Origin: an uncultured Clostridia bacterium
GTDB taxonomy: Bacteria; Bacillota; Clostridia; Oscillospirales; CAG-382
Direction: 5' to 3'
DNA: 21,660 nt
Assembly (NCBI GenBank): GCA_905235695.1
Contig: CAJOMW010000006.1
Location: 1 to 21,660, forward strand
In this document: piece after piece, positions 7,034 to 13,768 of the stretch
Numbering within the stretch: the first letter of the stretch is position 1
Layout: the number at the start of each line of letters is the position of its first letter
Notes under the pieces: generated by a model
Told to the model about the DNA's origin: nothing
The model's input: only the letters and a program-made list of their open reading frames with translations
The model's database searches: none
Program-made: the position numbers and the translations under genes

Positions 7034-8338
7034 TCAGATCCCTATATTGTTCTGCTTGCAATACTCTTCGAGGCAGAGTCCCTGCTGCATTATCTTTTGG
7101 GCGTGGTATCTCCCGACGTATCTGTAGTGCCACGGCTCAAAGATAATGCCGGTTATATCCTGCTTGTCTTTTGGGAATCGCAGAATAAATCCGAAGTTTG
7201 CGCAGTTGGCGTACAGCCACTTATATGCATCGGTAGACTCGAAGCGCTGAGAAGCCGAAGGAAGGTTATGCAGATCGGCACAGAGTCCGCTCTGATGCTC
7301 GCTCGTGCCGGGAATTGCAATTTCCGACGCCGTCTTTGCGTAAGCAGTATCGTAATCGTATGATTTTCTGAAATTTGCAAGGGAATTGTTGAAAAGCTGT
7401 TCCTGGTAGGCGTAGCTTCTGTATCCGCTTGTTACGGACACGTCGCTTATTCCGTTTGCCCTCATCTCTATAAACATGGCTTCGAGAGCCTTTGCGGCAT
7501 ATTCACGCATTTGCTGGGCGGCGCGATCCTTTCTCGTATCGGCTACGTCCATAAGATCGGTCGGTATATAGTCTTTTCCCAGAGGATATTCCGTATTTAT
7601 CAGGCGGATGTATTCGTCAGCATTTTCGGGGTTCATATACTGCTCGTATTCGGAGAGGTCGGCGACGAAATCCGTCGTCGGAGCGGCAGTCCTCCTGAGC
7701 CCCTCGACTTTGTCGGCAGGCGTGTTTTTGGAATAAGCCAAAGCCATTTCGGATGAAGATATATTTATTGTATAATTGACGTTTTTGCCCCTGCGCTCGG
7801 TAACGAGGTCAACGCCGTCAAGAACGCCGTCAAAGAAGGTAACAGGGACGTATACGTCGCCGCCGGTATATGAGAAATATGAGGGTGCGCCGACTGATAT
7901 ATTGTTGCCGTTTACCGAGGCAATATCTGTATTTACATAGAATGAAAGGCTGTTATCATCGTCAATCACCGCATTCATGACGTCTACGTTGCCCATCAAT
8001 TTGTATCCAATGGCTTCCGAAAGGTCCGAGAGCGATACATAGCAGACGTTGTTCTTTACGGCTATGCCGTTTTTGAGGGCGAATTTGGAATCGTCCTTTA
8101 CGACCTTCAGAGAATACGAATACTTTTCGGGAGCCTTTGAAAAGTCCCTCGCAAGAATAAAGATAAGTGCGGCGGAAAATACTATAAGCGCTCCGAGAGC
8201 GAGGACGAACACACGGGTGGCGGTTCTGTAAAACGCCTGTCTGCTCTTTCTCCTTCTTGCGGCTTCGCGCCTCATTCTCTGCTCGTTTATAGCTCTGGTT
8301 CTCGGATCCTGTCCGCCGCTGCGGTTAGTATTTGCCAT
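7034..8338 (-). CDS. Membrane-anchored VanY-type D-alanyl-D-alanine carboxypeptidase (M15B)
   Basis: This is a zinc peptidase expected to trim the terminal D-Ala of peptidoglycan stem peptides outside the cell. The 434-residue protein has an Arg-rich cytoplasmic tail (about 17-34), one transmembrane segment (about 43-63), a stalk like the copper-amine-oxidase N-terminal domain (about 80-200, with VNGNNISVGAP and DVYVPVTFFDGVL), and a C-terminal VanY domain. The domain motifs are SGYRSYAYQ, SEHQSGLCADL with zinc ligands H348 and D355, and EPWHYRYVG with catalytic E401 and zinc ligand H404. The ATG at 8338 has an AGGGG site; a TTG at 8353 is in frame but overlaps that site. No van regulators are nearby, so this is likely a housekeeping wall enzyme, not a resistance gene. 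Confidence 0.93.
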   Translation of the reverse strand: MANTNRSGGQDPRTRAINEQRMRREAARRRKSRQAFYRTATRVFVLALGALIVFSAALIFILARDFSKAPEKYSYSLKVVKDDSKFALKNGIAVKNNVCYVSLSDLSEAIGYKLMGNVDVMNAVIDDDNSLSFYVNTDIASVNGNNISVGAPSYFSYTGGDVYVPVTFFDGVLDGVDLVTERRGKNVNYTINISSSEMALAYSKNTPADKVEGLRRTAAPTTDFVADLSEYEQYMNPENADEYIRLINTEYPLGKDYIPTDLMDVADTRKDRAAQQMREYAAKALEAMFIEMRANGISDVSVTSGYRSYAYQEQLFNNSLANFRKSYDYDTAYAKTASEIAIPGTSEHQSGLCADLHNLPSASQRFESTDAYKWLYANCANFGFILRFPKDKQDITGIIFEPWHYRYVGRYHAQKIMQQGLCLEEYCKQNNIGI

Positions 8339-8381
8339 ACATATACCCCTCAAGTCTTTTAAAATATAAGTATACTTTAAT

Positions 8382-8410
8382 ATTATAACACATTAGTGCA
8401 AAATAATAAA
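8382..8410 (-). promoter_or_regulatory. Weak candidate promoter of the VanY-type gene
   Basis: The minus strand has a perfect TATAAT (8387-8382), with TTTATT at 8410-8405 after a 17-base spacer. The -35 matches the consensus only partly. The -10 is about 45 bases from the ATG. The region is AT-rich, so the match could be chance. Confidence 0.4.
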
Positions 8411-8425
8411 GTACTTTTTTACAAT

Positions 8426-8441
8426 TTTGACCTTTTTGACC
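8426..8441. promoter_or_regulatory. Pair of CtsR-like heptads with two-base spacing
   Basis: TTTGACC occurs twice, at 8426-8432 and 8435-8441, separated by TT. Read on the other strand these are GGTCAAA heptads, one of the allowed CtsR half-site forms, but the family consensus spaces them by three bases. It lies 24 bases upstream of the small ORF and about 45 bases upstream of the candidate -10 of the divergent VanY-type gene. CtsR binding is possible but weakened by the spacing. Confidence 0.35.
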
Positions 8442-8464
8442 ATTTTATTGAAAGGATTTTGCTT

Positions 8465-8668
8465 ATGGACGAAAAAAACGGTTTTGCAGGCGGCTGTACT
8501 CCCCTTACAAACGAAGATGTGCGCGCCGTTCCGGACATTACGGACAGGCTGTATGCCGACTTTGACACGGAAGATGACTTCTGTATTTCCGCCGATTTTA
8601 AATTTATAAAAAAGTTTAAAACAGTGAGAAAAAGCGAAAAAAAGAGAGAAAACAATGCTCGCAGTTGA
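8465..8668 (+). CDS. Small hypothetical protein (67 aa)
   Basis: I do not recognise this protein. From the ATG at 8465, with AGGA eight bases upstream, it encodes 67 residues. The N-terminal half is acidic (MDEKNGFAGGCTPLTNEDVR, then TDRLYADFDTEDDF) and the C-terminal quarter is strongly basic (KKFKTVRKSEKKRENN). It has no membrane segment or signal peptide and only two scattered cysteines. It lies between the VanY-type gene and the CtsR operator and ends 14 bases before the first CtsR heptad. Two TTTGACC heptads (8426-8432 and 8435-8441) lie just upstream, like CtsR half-sites but with a two-base spacer. It may be a real short gene or a chance frame; the composition and ribosome site argue mildly for real. 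Confidence 0.42.
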   Translation: MDEKNGFAGGCTPLTNEDVRAVPDITDRLYADFDTEDDFCISADFKFIKKFKTVRKSEKKRENNARS

Positions 8669-8682
8669 AATATCAGCTATTT

Positions 8683-8760
8683 TTTGACTTTGTTTGACTT
8701 TGACTTTATTTGACTATCAGCGTATAATATCATCGAAGGTTAAAGAAAGTCAAAGTCAAA
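8683..8760 (+). promoter_or_regulatory. CtsR operator array around the ctsR operon promoter
   Basis: A sigma-A promoter, TTGACT (8700-8705), 17 bases, TATAAT (8723-8728), sits inside CtsR boxes. On the plus strand TTTGACT heptads lie at 8683-8689, 8693-8699, 8699-8705 and 8709-8715, forming two perfect boxes (7-3-7) that share one base. Downstream of the -10, in the opposite orientation, GGTTAAA (8738-8744) and AGTCAAA (8748-8754) form a third box, with an extra AGTCAAA at 8754-8760. The -35 itself lies within the heptads. An isolated AGTCAAA follows at 8786-8792. Bound CtsR would cover both the promoter and the start region, as expected for tight autorepression released by heat. Confidence 0.93.
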
Positions 8761-8827
8761 ATCAGATTGACAAGACTTCACCGGAAGTCAAAGCGAGAGC
8801 TTTGTACGAAAGAAAGAAGGTCTTTGA

Positions 8828-9292
8828 ATGGGAAACCCTATGACAGATCAGATAGCAAAGATAATCGAGCAGATGCTGAGTGAAAACGGAGGCGAGCTTG
8901 AGCTTCAGAGAAACAAGCTTGCGAGCACGATAGGGTGCGTGCCGAGCCAGATAAACTACGTTATAACCTCCCGTTTCAATGCGGACAGAGGATATATAGT
9001 AGAGAGCAGACGCGGCGGCGGCGGATACGTTCGGATAACCAAGGTAAGCTTTGACAACAAGAGTGCGATCCTCATGCACGCTATGGCGGCGGTAGGCAGC
9101 GAAATAAATATGCTGAGCGCAAGAGGCATACTGATCTCCCTCTACGACGCATCCATTATTTCGGAGCGTGAGCTGAAGATAATGTATTCGGCGATAACAG
9201 ACAATGCGCTTGCGGAATGTGACCCCTCAAAGCGCGACAAGATGCGTGCGGACATTCTGAAGTCATTCATACTTGCCCTCAGAAACGCTTAA
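8828..9292 (+). CDS. ctsR: CtsR, class III heat-shock repressor
   Basis: CtsR is a dimeric winged-helix repressor that binds tandem heptads upstream of clp genes. On heat or stress it leaves DNA and is degraded by ClpCP with help from McsB. This one has 154 residues, the usual length. The DNA-binding domain fills about residues 5-72, with the conserved CVPSQINYVITSRF helix and the wing ESRRGGGGYVRI. The tetraglycine (63-66) is the known heat-sensing loop, and the arginines beside it (61, 62 and 69) include the position McsB phosphorylates in Geobacillus CtsR (Arg62). The C-terminal domain (about 80-154) handles dimerisation. The ATG at 8828 has an AGAAGG site seven bases upstream. It is the first gene of the operon and is autoregulated through 8683-8760. 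Confidence 0.98.
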   Translation: MGNPMTDQIAKIIEQMLSENGGELELQRNKLASTIGCVPSQINYVITSRFNADRGYIVESRRGGGGYVRITKVSFDNKSAILMHAMAAVGSEINMLSARGILISLYDASIISERELKIMYSAITDNALAECDPSKRDKMRADILKSFILALRNA

Positions 9293-9331
9293 ACTTCTAC
9301 GAAAACAGCTACAAAGAAAGGAATGATATTT

Positions 9332-9904
9332 ATGTTATGTCAATCATGCGGAAAAAAGCAGGCAACCTTCCACTATACTTCAAATGAAAACGGCAATATT
9401 ACCGAAATGCATCTGTGCAGTGAGTGCGCAAAAAAGAGCGGTCTCGTTGAGGACAGCTACAAGATATTCAATCCCCTCTCGGGATTCTCGGACAGCTTCT
9501 TCTCCGACAGCGAGGGAATGCTCGGAGGACTTCTCGGAGGAATGTTCGCAAGCCCCTCGACAAAGACCGTGCAGGAAAGCGCCGTATGCCCGTTCTGCGG
9601 CATGAGGCTGAGAGAGTTCATGAACACGGGCAAAGCAGGCTGCGGCAAGTGCTATGCGACATTCAAGGAATCGCTTGAGCCGACGGTCAAGAAGCTTCAC
9701 GGAAACACAAAGCACACCGGAAAGTTCCCTATCGGCAGAGAAAAGCACAGAACGATTCAGGACAAGAAGGCAGAGCTCGAAGCTCTCATGAAAAAGGCGA
9801 TAGAAGAGCAGGCGTATGAAAAGGCCGCCGAATACCGCGACAAGATAAAAGAGCTTGAAAAGAGCGAGAGCGACGGCTCTAAAGACGACAGCAAAGGAGC
9901 GTGA
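9332..9904 (+). CDS. mcsA: McsA, activator of the McsB arginine kinase
   Basis: McsA is a zinc-binding partner that activates McsB. The 190-residue protein has two Cys4 zinc modules: C3, C6, C29 and C32, then C86, C89, C104 and C107. Between them is a Gly/Phe/Ser/Asp-rich linker (about 45-80). The C-terminal UVR (UvrB/UvrC-like) helical motif spans about 147-180, with EEQAYEKAAEYRDKIKELE. An in-frame ATG at 9323 exists but directly abuts the AAAGGA site (9317-9322). The ATG at 9332 leaves nine bases and starts right before the first CxxC, so it is preferred. The gene follows ctsR by 39 bases, and its TGA lies just ahead of mcsB. Confidence 0.95.
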   Translation: MLCQSCGKKQATFHYTSNENGNITEMHLCSECAKKSGLVEDSYKIFNPLSGFSDSFFSDSEGMLGGLLGGMFASPSTKTVQESAVCPFCGMRLREFMNTGKAGCGKCYATFKESLEPTVKKLHGNTKHTGKFPIGREKHRTIQDKKAELEALMKKAIEEQAYEKAAEYRDKIKELEKSESDGSKDDSKGA

Positions 9905-9909
9905 CCAAG

Positions 9910-10923
9910 ATGAAATGGTACGATAAGACCGGAAACGGTCATGACGTTGTTATAAGCTCGAGAATACGCCTTGCGAGAAATCTCGACGAATTTCCCTTTA
10001 CCACAAAGCTCGACAACGCTTCTTCAAAAAAAGTGGCGGATAAGGTAGTAGAGGCGCTCAAGGAAAATCTCAATAAGAATTTGAAAGTAACCGAGATGAA
10101 TTCCCTTTCGCAAAACAAAAACGTTCTCGTCGAGGATCACGTCATCTCCCCCGACTTTACGACCGAAACCAGCCTTGAGAGAGTTCTCGTGACGGACGAA
10201 GAAGAAAATCTCTCGATAATGATAAACGAAGAGGATCACGTGAGAATACAGGCGATATTCAGCGGATTCGAGCTTGACATGGCTTACGAAGAAGCCTGCA
10301 GGGCGGACGATGCGCTCTCAAAGAGCTTATCGCTCGCTTTTGATGACACGCTCGGATACCTCACCGCCTGCCCCACCAATCTCGGCACCGGTCTCAGAGC
10401 GTCTGTGATGCTTCATCTCCCGGCAATGTGCGCCTACGGATACATAAAGTCCCTTTCGGCGCTCATGACAAAGATAGGACTTACGGTAAGAGGTATATAC
10501 GGCGAGGGAAGCGACGCAGAGGCTTGTATGTATCAGCTCTCCAACCAGGTCACCCTCGGCATATCCGAGACCGACGCCATTGAAAAGCTGAAGAATGCGG
10601 TGAACCAGATAGTGGCAAAGGAGCGAGAGCTCAGGAGCCAGATGGTAAAAGACCCGTCGATAAGTCTCCAGGACAAATTATGGCGCTCTTACGGCACGCT
10701 CAAATACGCCAGAAAGCTCGACACCACCGAAGCCGCTCGCCTTATATCAAACGTAAGGCTCGGAGTGGTCTGCGGAATAATCAACGAGTGCAAGGACGTA
10801 AATCTCGTAAAGCTTCTGTTTGAGATAATGCCGTACCACATTGCAGACAAATTCCCCGACGCCATCAGCCCCGAAAAGCGCGATATTTACAGGGCGTCCT
10901 TCATACGTGAACAGCTTTCGTAA
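9910..10923 (+). CDS. mcsB: McsB, protein-arginine kinase
   Basis: McsB uses a phosphagen-kinase-like domain to phosphorylate arginines on CtsR and on damaged proteins, marking them for ClpC-ClpP. The protein has 337 residues, slightly shorter than the common 350-360. Visible motifs are SSRIRLARN (16-24), the conserved CPTNLGTGLRASVMLHLP active-site region, GIYGEGSDAEACMYQLSNQ, and C-terminal RDIYRA (324-329), which fits the RDxxRA phospho-arginine docking motif. The ATG at 9910 lies ten bases after AAAGGAG. A GTG at 9901 would give a four-base overlap with the mcsA stop but sits almost on the ribosome site, so it is less likely. Coupling to mcsA fits the two proteins acting as a complex. Confidence 0.97.
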   Translation: MKWYDKTGNGHDVVISSRIRLARNLDEFPFTTKLDNASSKKVADKVVEALKENLNKNLKVTEMNSLSQNKNVLVEDHVISPDFTTETSLERVLVTDEEENLSIMINEEDHVRIQAIFSGFELDMAYEEACRADDALSKSLSLAFDDTLGYLTACPTNLGTGLRASVMLHLPAMCAYGYIKSLSALMTKIGLTVRGIYGEGSDAEACMYQLSNQVTLGISETDAIEKLKNAVNQIVAKERELRSQMVKDPSISLQDKLWRSYGTLKYARKLDTTEAARLISNVRLGVVCGIINECKDVNLVKLLFEIMPYHIADKFPDAISPEKRDIYRASFIREQLS

Positions 10924-10974
10924 GCTGAATCTCACGCTTACAATTTAATATCAGGACGAAAGAAGGGATCGACT

Positions 10975-13515
10975 ATGAACAACAGATTCACAGAAAACGC
11001 ACAGGCGGCGCTCAGCGCCGCAGCCGAGTCGGCTCAAAGGCTCGGTCATACTTATATAGGAAGCGAGCACATACTCCTGGGACTTCTGTACAACAAGAGC
11101 TCAATTGCGGCGCAGCTCCTCGCCGAAAAAGGAATAACTTATGAAAAAGTCGCAGAGATCATAGCAGAGACGGTGGGAGTCGGCGAAGCGATGAGCAGCG
11201 TAAGCCCCGTATCCACCCCGAGAGCCGAAAGAATAATCGAAAAGTCCGCCGAGCAGGCGAGACTTACAGGTCAGACGTTTATCGGCACGGAGCACATACT
11301 CATGGCGCTCCTGAAGGAGTCCGACAGCGTTGCCGTAACGCTTCTCAGAAACGAGGGCGTAAATGCGGCGGAGCTGTACAACGATGCTCTCGCAACAATG
11401 GAAAACGGACAGATACCGCTCTCCTCCTCCGGTCATGGCTCGTCCAAGTCACAATCCGGCGCCTCCGGCTCGTATAAAGAAACGCCGACACTTAACCAGT
11501 ACGGCACCGACCTTACGAAAATGGCGAAGGATGGCTCTCTCGACCCCGTGATAGGCAGAGAAAAGGAGATGCAGAGAGTAATTCAGATACTCTCACGCCG
11601 CACAAAGAACAACCCCTGCCTTATAGGCGAGCCGGGCGTCGGCAAGACCGCCGTCGTCGAGGGACTTGCTCAGAAGGTCATTGAGGGAAGCGTTCCCGAG
11701 AGCATACGCGGAAAGAGAGTTGTAACGCTCGACGTGTCCGGCATGATAGCCGGCGCAAAGTACCGCGGAGAATTTGAAGAGAGAATAAAGAACGTCATGG
11801 AAGAAGTCAAGAAGGCAAAGGACGTCATACTCTTCATCGACGAAATACACACAATAATCGGTGCCGGAAGCGCAGAGGGCGCAGTAGATGCTGCAAACAT
11901 CCTAAAGCCTGCGCTCGCAAGAGGCGAAATACAGGTAATAGGCGCTACCACCATAGACGAGTACAGAAAGCACATTGAAAAGGATGCGGCTCTCGAGAGG
12001 CGTTTCCAGTCGGTAATGGTAGGCGAGCCGACTAAAGAAGAAGCTGTTCAGATACTGAAGGGACTTCGCTCAAAATATGAGGCTCATCACAAGATAAAGA
12101 TAACCGACGAGGCTATTGAGGCAGCGGTAAATCTCTCATCGAGATATATAAGCGACAGATTTCTGCCCGACAAGGCAATAGACCTTATAGACGAAGCGGC
12201 GTCAAAGAAGAGGATCTCCGAAATTACCGCTCCGCCGGATCTCAGAGACCTTGAAGACAGAATAAAGAAGCTGCACGCAGACAAGGAAGAGGCAGTGCGT
12301 TCGCAGGAATTTGAAAAGGCGGCTGAACTCAGAAATGAGGAAAACAGCCTTACAAAAGAGCTTGAAGACAGAAAGAAAGAGTGGAAGAACAGCACAAGCG
12401 GCTCTAATATGCCCTCTATCGGTGAAGAGGAGATAGCGGATATCGTAACGCTGTGGACAAAGATACCCGTCAAAAAGCTCGAAAAGGAAGAGAGCGAAAA
12501 GCTGCTCAAGCTCGACGAGATACTGAAAAACAGAGTTATAGGTCAGGACGAGGCGGTAAGCGTAGTCGCAAGGGCAATAAGGCGCGGAAGAACGGGACTG
12601 AAGGATCCGAAGCGTCCGCAGGGCTCGTTCATATTCTGCGGTCCGACGGGCGTCGGCAAGACCGAGCTTTCAAAGGCGCTTGCAGAGGCTCTGTTCGGCA
12701 GCGAGAGCGCAATAATCAGAATAGATATGTCCGAGTATATGGAAAAGCACAGCGTGTCAAAGCTCATAGGCTCCCCTCCCGGTTACGTCGGCTATGACGA
12801 AGCCGGACAGCTCACCGAGAAGATACGCCGCAACCCATATTCCGTCGTACTGTTTGACGAGATAGAAAAAGCTCACCCGGACGTATTCAACGTTCTGCTT
12901 CAGATACTTGAGGACGGCCGTCTCACAGACTCGCACGGAAGAGTAGTAGACTTCAAGAACACCGTCATAATCATGACTTCAAACCTCGGTTCAAGCTTTA
13001 TTTCGCAGCCTAAATCCCTCGGATTCGGAGAATCCACGGACAAGGAAAAGGACGAACACGAAAAGAGCGTGGAAACGGTTATGGGAGCGCTCAAGCAGTC
13101 ATTCCGCCCCGAATTTCTGAACCGTATCGACGAGATAGTCATATTCAGAAAGCTGAATGATGACGACATCAAGAAGATAGCTCTTCTGATGCTCGGTGAA
13201 ATCAAGGGCAGAATAAATCAGATGGATATAAATATATCCTTCACAGACGAAGTTGTAGAGCATCTCGCAAAGGAGGGCTTTGATCCCGTATACGGCGCAA
13301 GACCTCTCAGACGTGCAATGCAGAGGCAGGTCGAAGACGGACTTTCCCTAGAGCTTCTCGAAGGAAACATAAAGGCAGGCGACATCGTGGAGGCTTATCT
13401 TGAGGACGGAAAGATAAAGTACCGCAAGGCAGGCAAAGCTTCGGATGAAAATACCGAAAAGTCCGCCGAGCCGAAAGAACAACTGACATCAGCCGGCACC
13501 AATTCCGAAGAATAA
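10975..13515 (+). CDS. clpC: ClpC, AAA+ unfoldase of the ClpCP protease
   Basis: ClpC is a hexameric unfoldase that feeds substrates, including arginine-phosphorylated proteins, into ClpP. This one has 846 residues. Its parts in order are: two N-domain repeats (about 1-140); D1 with Walker A GEPGVGKT (218-225) and Walker B VILFIDEIH; a coiled-coil middle domain with a UVR-type segment (about 437-460); D2 with Walker A GPTGVGKT (556-563) and VVLFDEIEKAHPDVFN; and a C-terminal DPVYGARPLRR sensor-2 region. The ClpP-docking tripeptide is LGF at 682-684. The ATG at 10975 has AGAAGGG seven bases ahead. The last roughly 25 residues are polar and divergent. It is the last gene of the CtsR operon, and hairpins follow the stop at once. 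Confidence 0.98.
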   Translation: MNNRFTENAQAALSAAAESAQRLGHTYIGSEHILLGLLYNKSSIAAQLLAEKGITYEKVAEIIAETVGVGEAMSSVSPVSTPRAERIIEKSAEQARLTGQTFIGTEHILMALLKESDSVAVTLLRNEGVNAAELYNDALATMENGQIPLSSSGHGSSKSQSGASGSYKETPTLNQYGTDLTKMAKDGSLDPVIGREKEMQRVIQILSRRTKNNPCLIGEPGVGKTAVVEGLAQKVIEGSVPESIRGKRVVTLDVSGMIAGAKYRGEFEERIKNVMEEVKKAKDVILFIDEIHTIIGAGSAEGAVDAANILKPALARGEIQVIGATTIDEYRKHIEKDAALERRFQSVMVGEPTKEEAVQILKGLRSKYEAHHKIKITDEAIEAAVNLSSRYISDRFLPDKAIDLIDEAASKKRISEITAPPDLRDLEDRIKKLHADKEEAVRSQEFEKAAELRNEENSLTKELEDRKKEWKNSTSGSNMPSIGEEEIADIVTLWTKIPVKKLEKEESEKLLKLDEILKNRVIGQDEAVSVVARAIRRGRTGLKDPKRPQGSFIFCGPTGVGKTELSKALAEALFGSESAIIRIDMSEYMEKHSVSKLIGSPPGYVGYDEAGQLTEKIRRNPYSVVLFDEIEKAHPDVFNVLLQILEDGRLTDSHGRVVDFKNTVIIMTSNLGSSFISQPKSLGFGESTDKEKDEHEKSVETVMGALKQSFRPEFLNRIDEIVIFRKLNDDDIKKIALLMLGEIKGRINQMDINISFTDEVVEHLAKEGFDPVYGARPLRRAMQRQVEDGLSLELLEGNIKAGDIVEAYLEDGKIKYRKAGKASDENTEKSAEPKEQLTSAGTNSEE

Positions 13516-13523
13516 GCAAAAAC

Positions 13524-13560
13524 TAACGCCGAGGGCAAATCCCCCGGCGTTTAAGTTTGT
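13524..13560 (+). terminator. Terminator-like hairpin after clpC
   Basis: An 11-base stem (AACGCCGAGGG against CCCCCGGCGTT, one mismatch) with a CAAAT loop starts ten bases after the clpC stop. It is followed by a modest T-rich tail. A second perfect hairpin at 13557-13583 (12-base arms, CAT loop) comes directly after. Together they should end ctsR-operon transcription. Both belong to the inverted-repeat element at 13528-13753. Confidence 0.65.
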
Positions 13561-13753
13561 CGAAAAACCATGTTTTTCGACAAGTACATGTTTGTTCGCT
13601 CGCGCCTTCGCGCCACCGCGCTTTGCGCGGCGACACTCGCAAACATAGATGTATCCGAGCGTCGGCGCATGTCCGCCGCTCGGATGAATTTAAAATCAAA
13701 AAGGCTGTCGAAATTTTTCGACAGCCTCTGACACCGAGGGCTTTGCCCTCGGC
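13528..13753. repeat. Inverted-repeat element of nested hairpins between convergent genes
   Basis: The two ends, 13528-13568 and the reverse complement of 13713-13753, align without gaps over 41 bases with about 32 identities, so they are imperfect terminal inverted repeats. Inside are more hairpins: 13557-13583 (perfect 12-base arms, CAT loop), 13588-13594 with 13640-13646, CCGCGC/GCGCGG at 13616-13630, a 9-base stem at 13653-13661 with 13677-13685, AGGCTGTCGAAA/TTTCGACAGCCT at 13702-13727, and CCGAGGGC/GCCCTCGG at 13734-13752. No ORF is convincing. It may be a MITE-like or REP-like element, or a doubled bidirectional terminator. Copies elsewhere cannot be checked here. Confidence 0.7.
13695..13727 (-). 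terminator. Strong intrinsic terminator of the glycosidase-like gene
   Basis: On the minus strand a perfect 12-base stem (arms 13727-13716 and 13713-13702) with a two-base centre is followed by a run of T. It lies about 42 bases after the stop at 13769, with a further 8-base perfect hairpin (13752-13734) in between. Stem and T-run have the classic rho-independent form. It also forms part of the larger inverted-repeat element. Confidence 0.85.
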
Positions 13754-13768
13754 AATTGCTTTTTATAC

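Noticed and set aside
8683..8792. Short repeated TTTGACT/AGTCAAA units as a CRISPR-like array
   Set aside because: The units are seven bases with two- or three-base spacing or sharing a base, and match CtsR operator heptads beside ctsR. There are no spacers of CRISPR size.
13584..13700. Hairpin-rich stretch as a tRNA, an attC site or a riboswitch
   Set aside because: No cloverleaf, CCA end or anticodon arm fits, no integrase or cassette is nearby, and it lies at the 3' ends of two genes, not in a leader.
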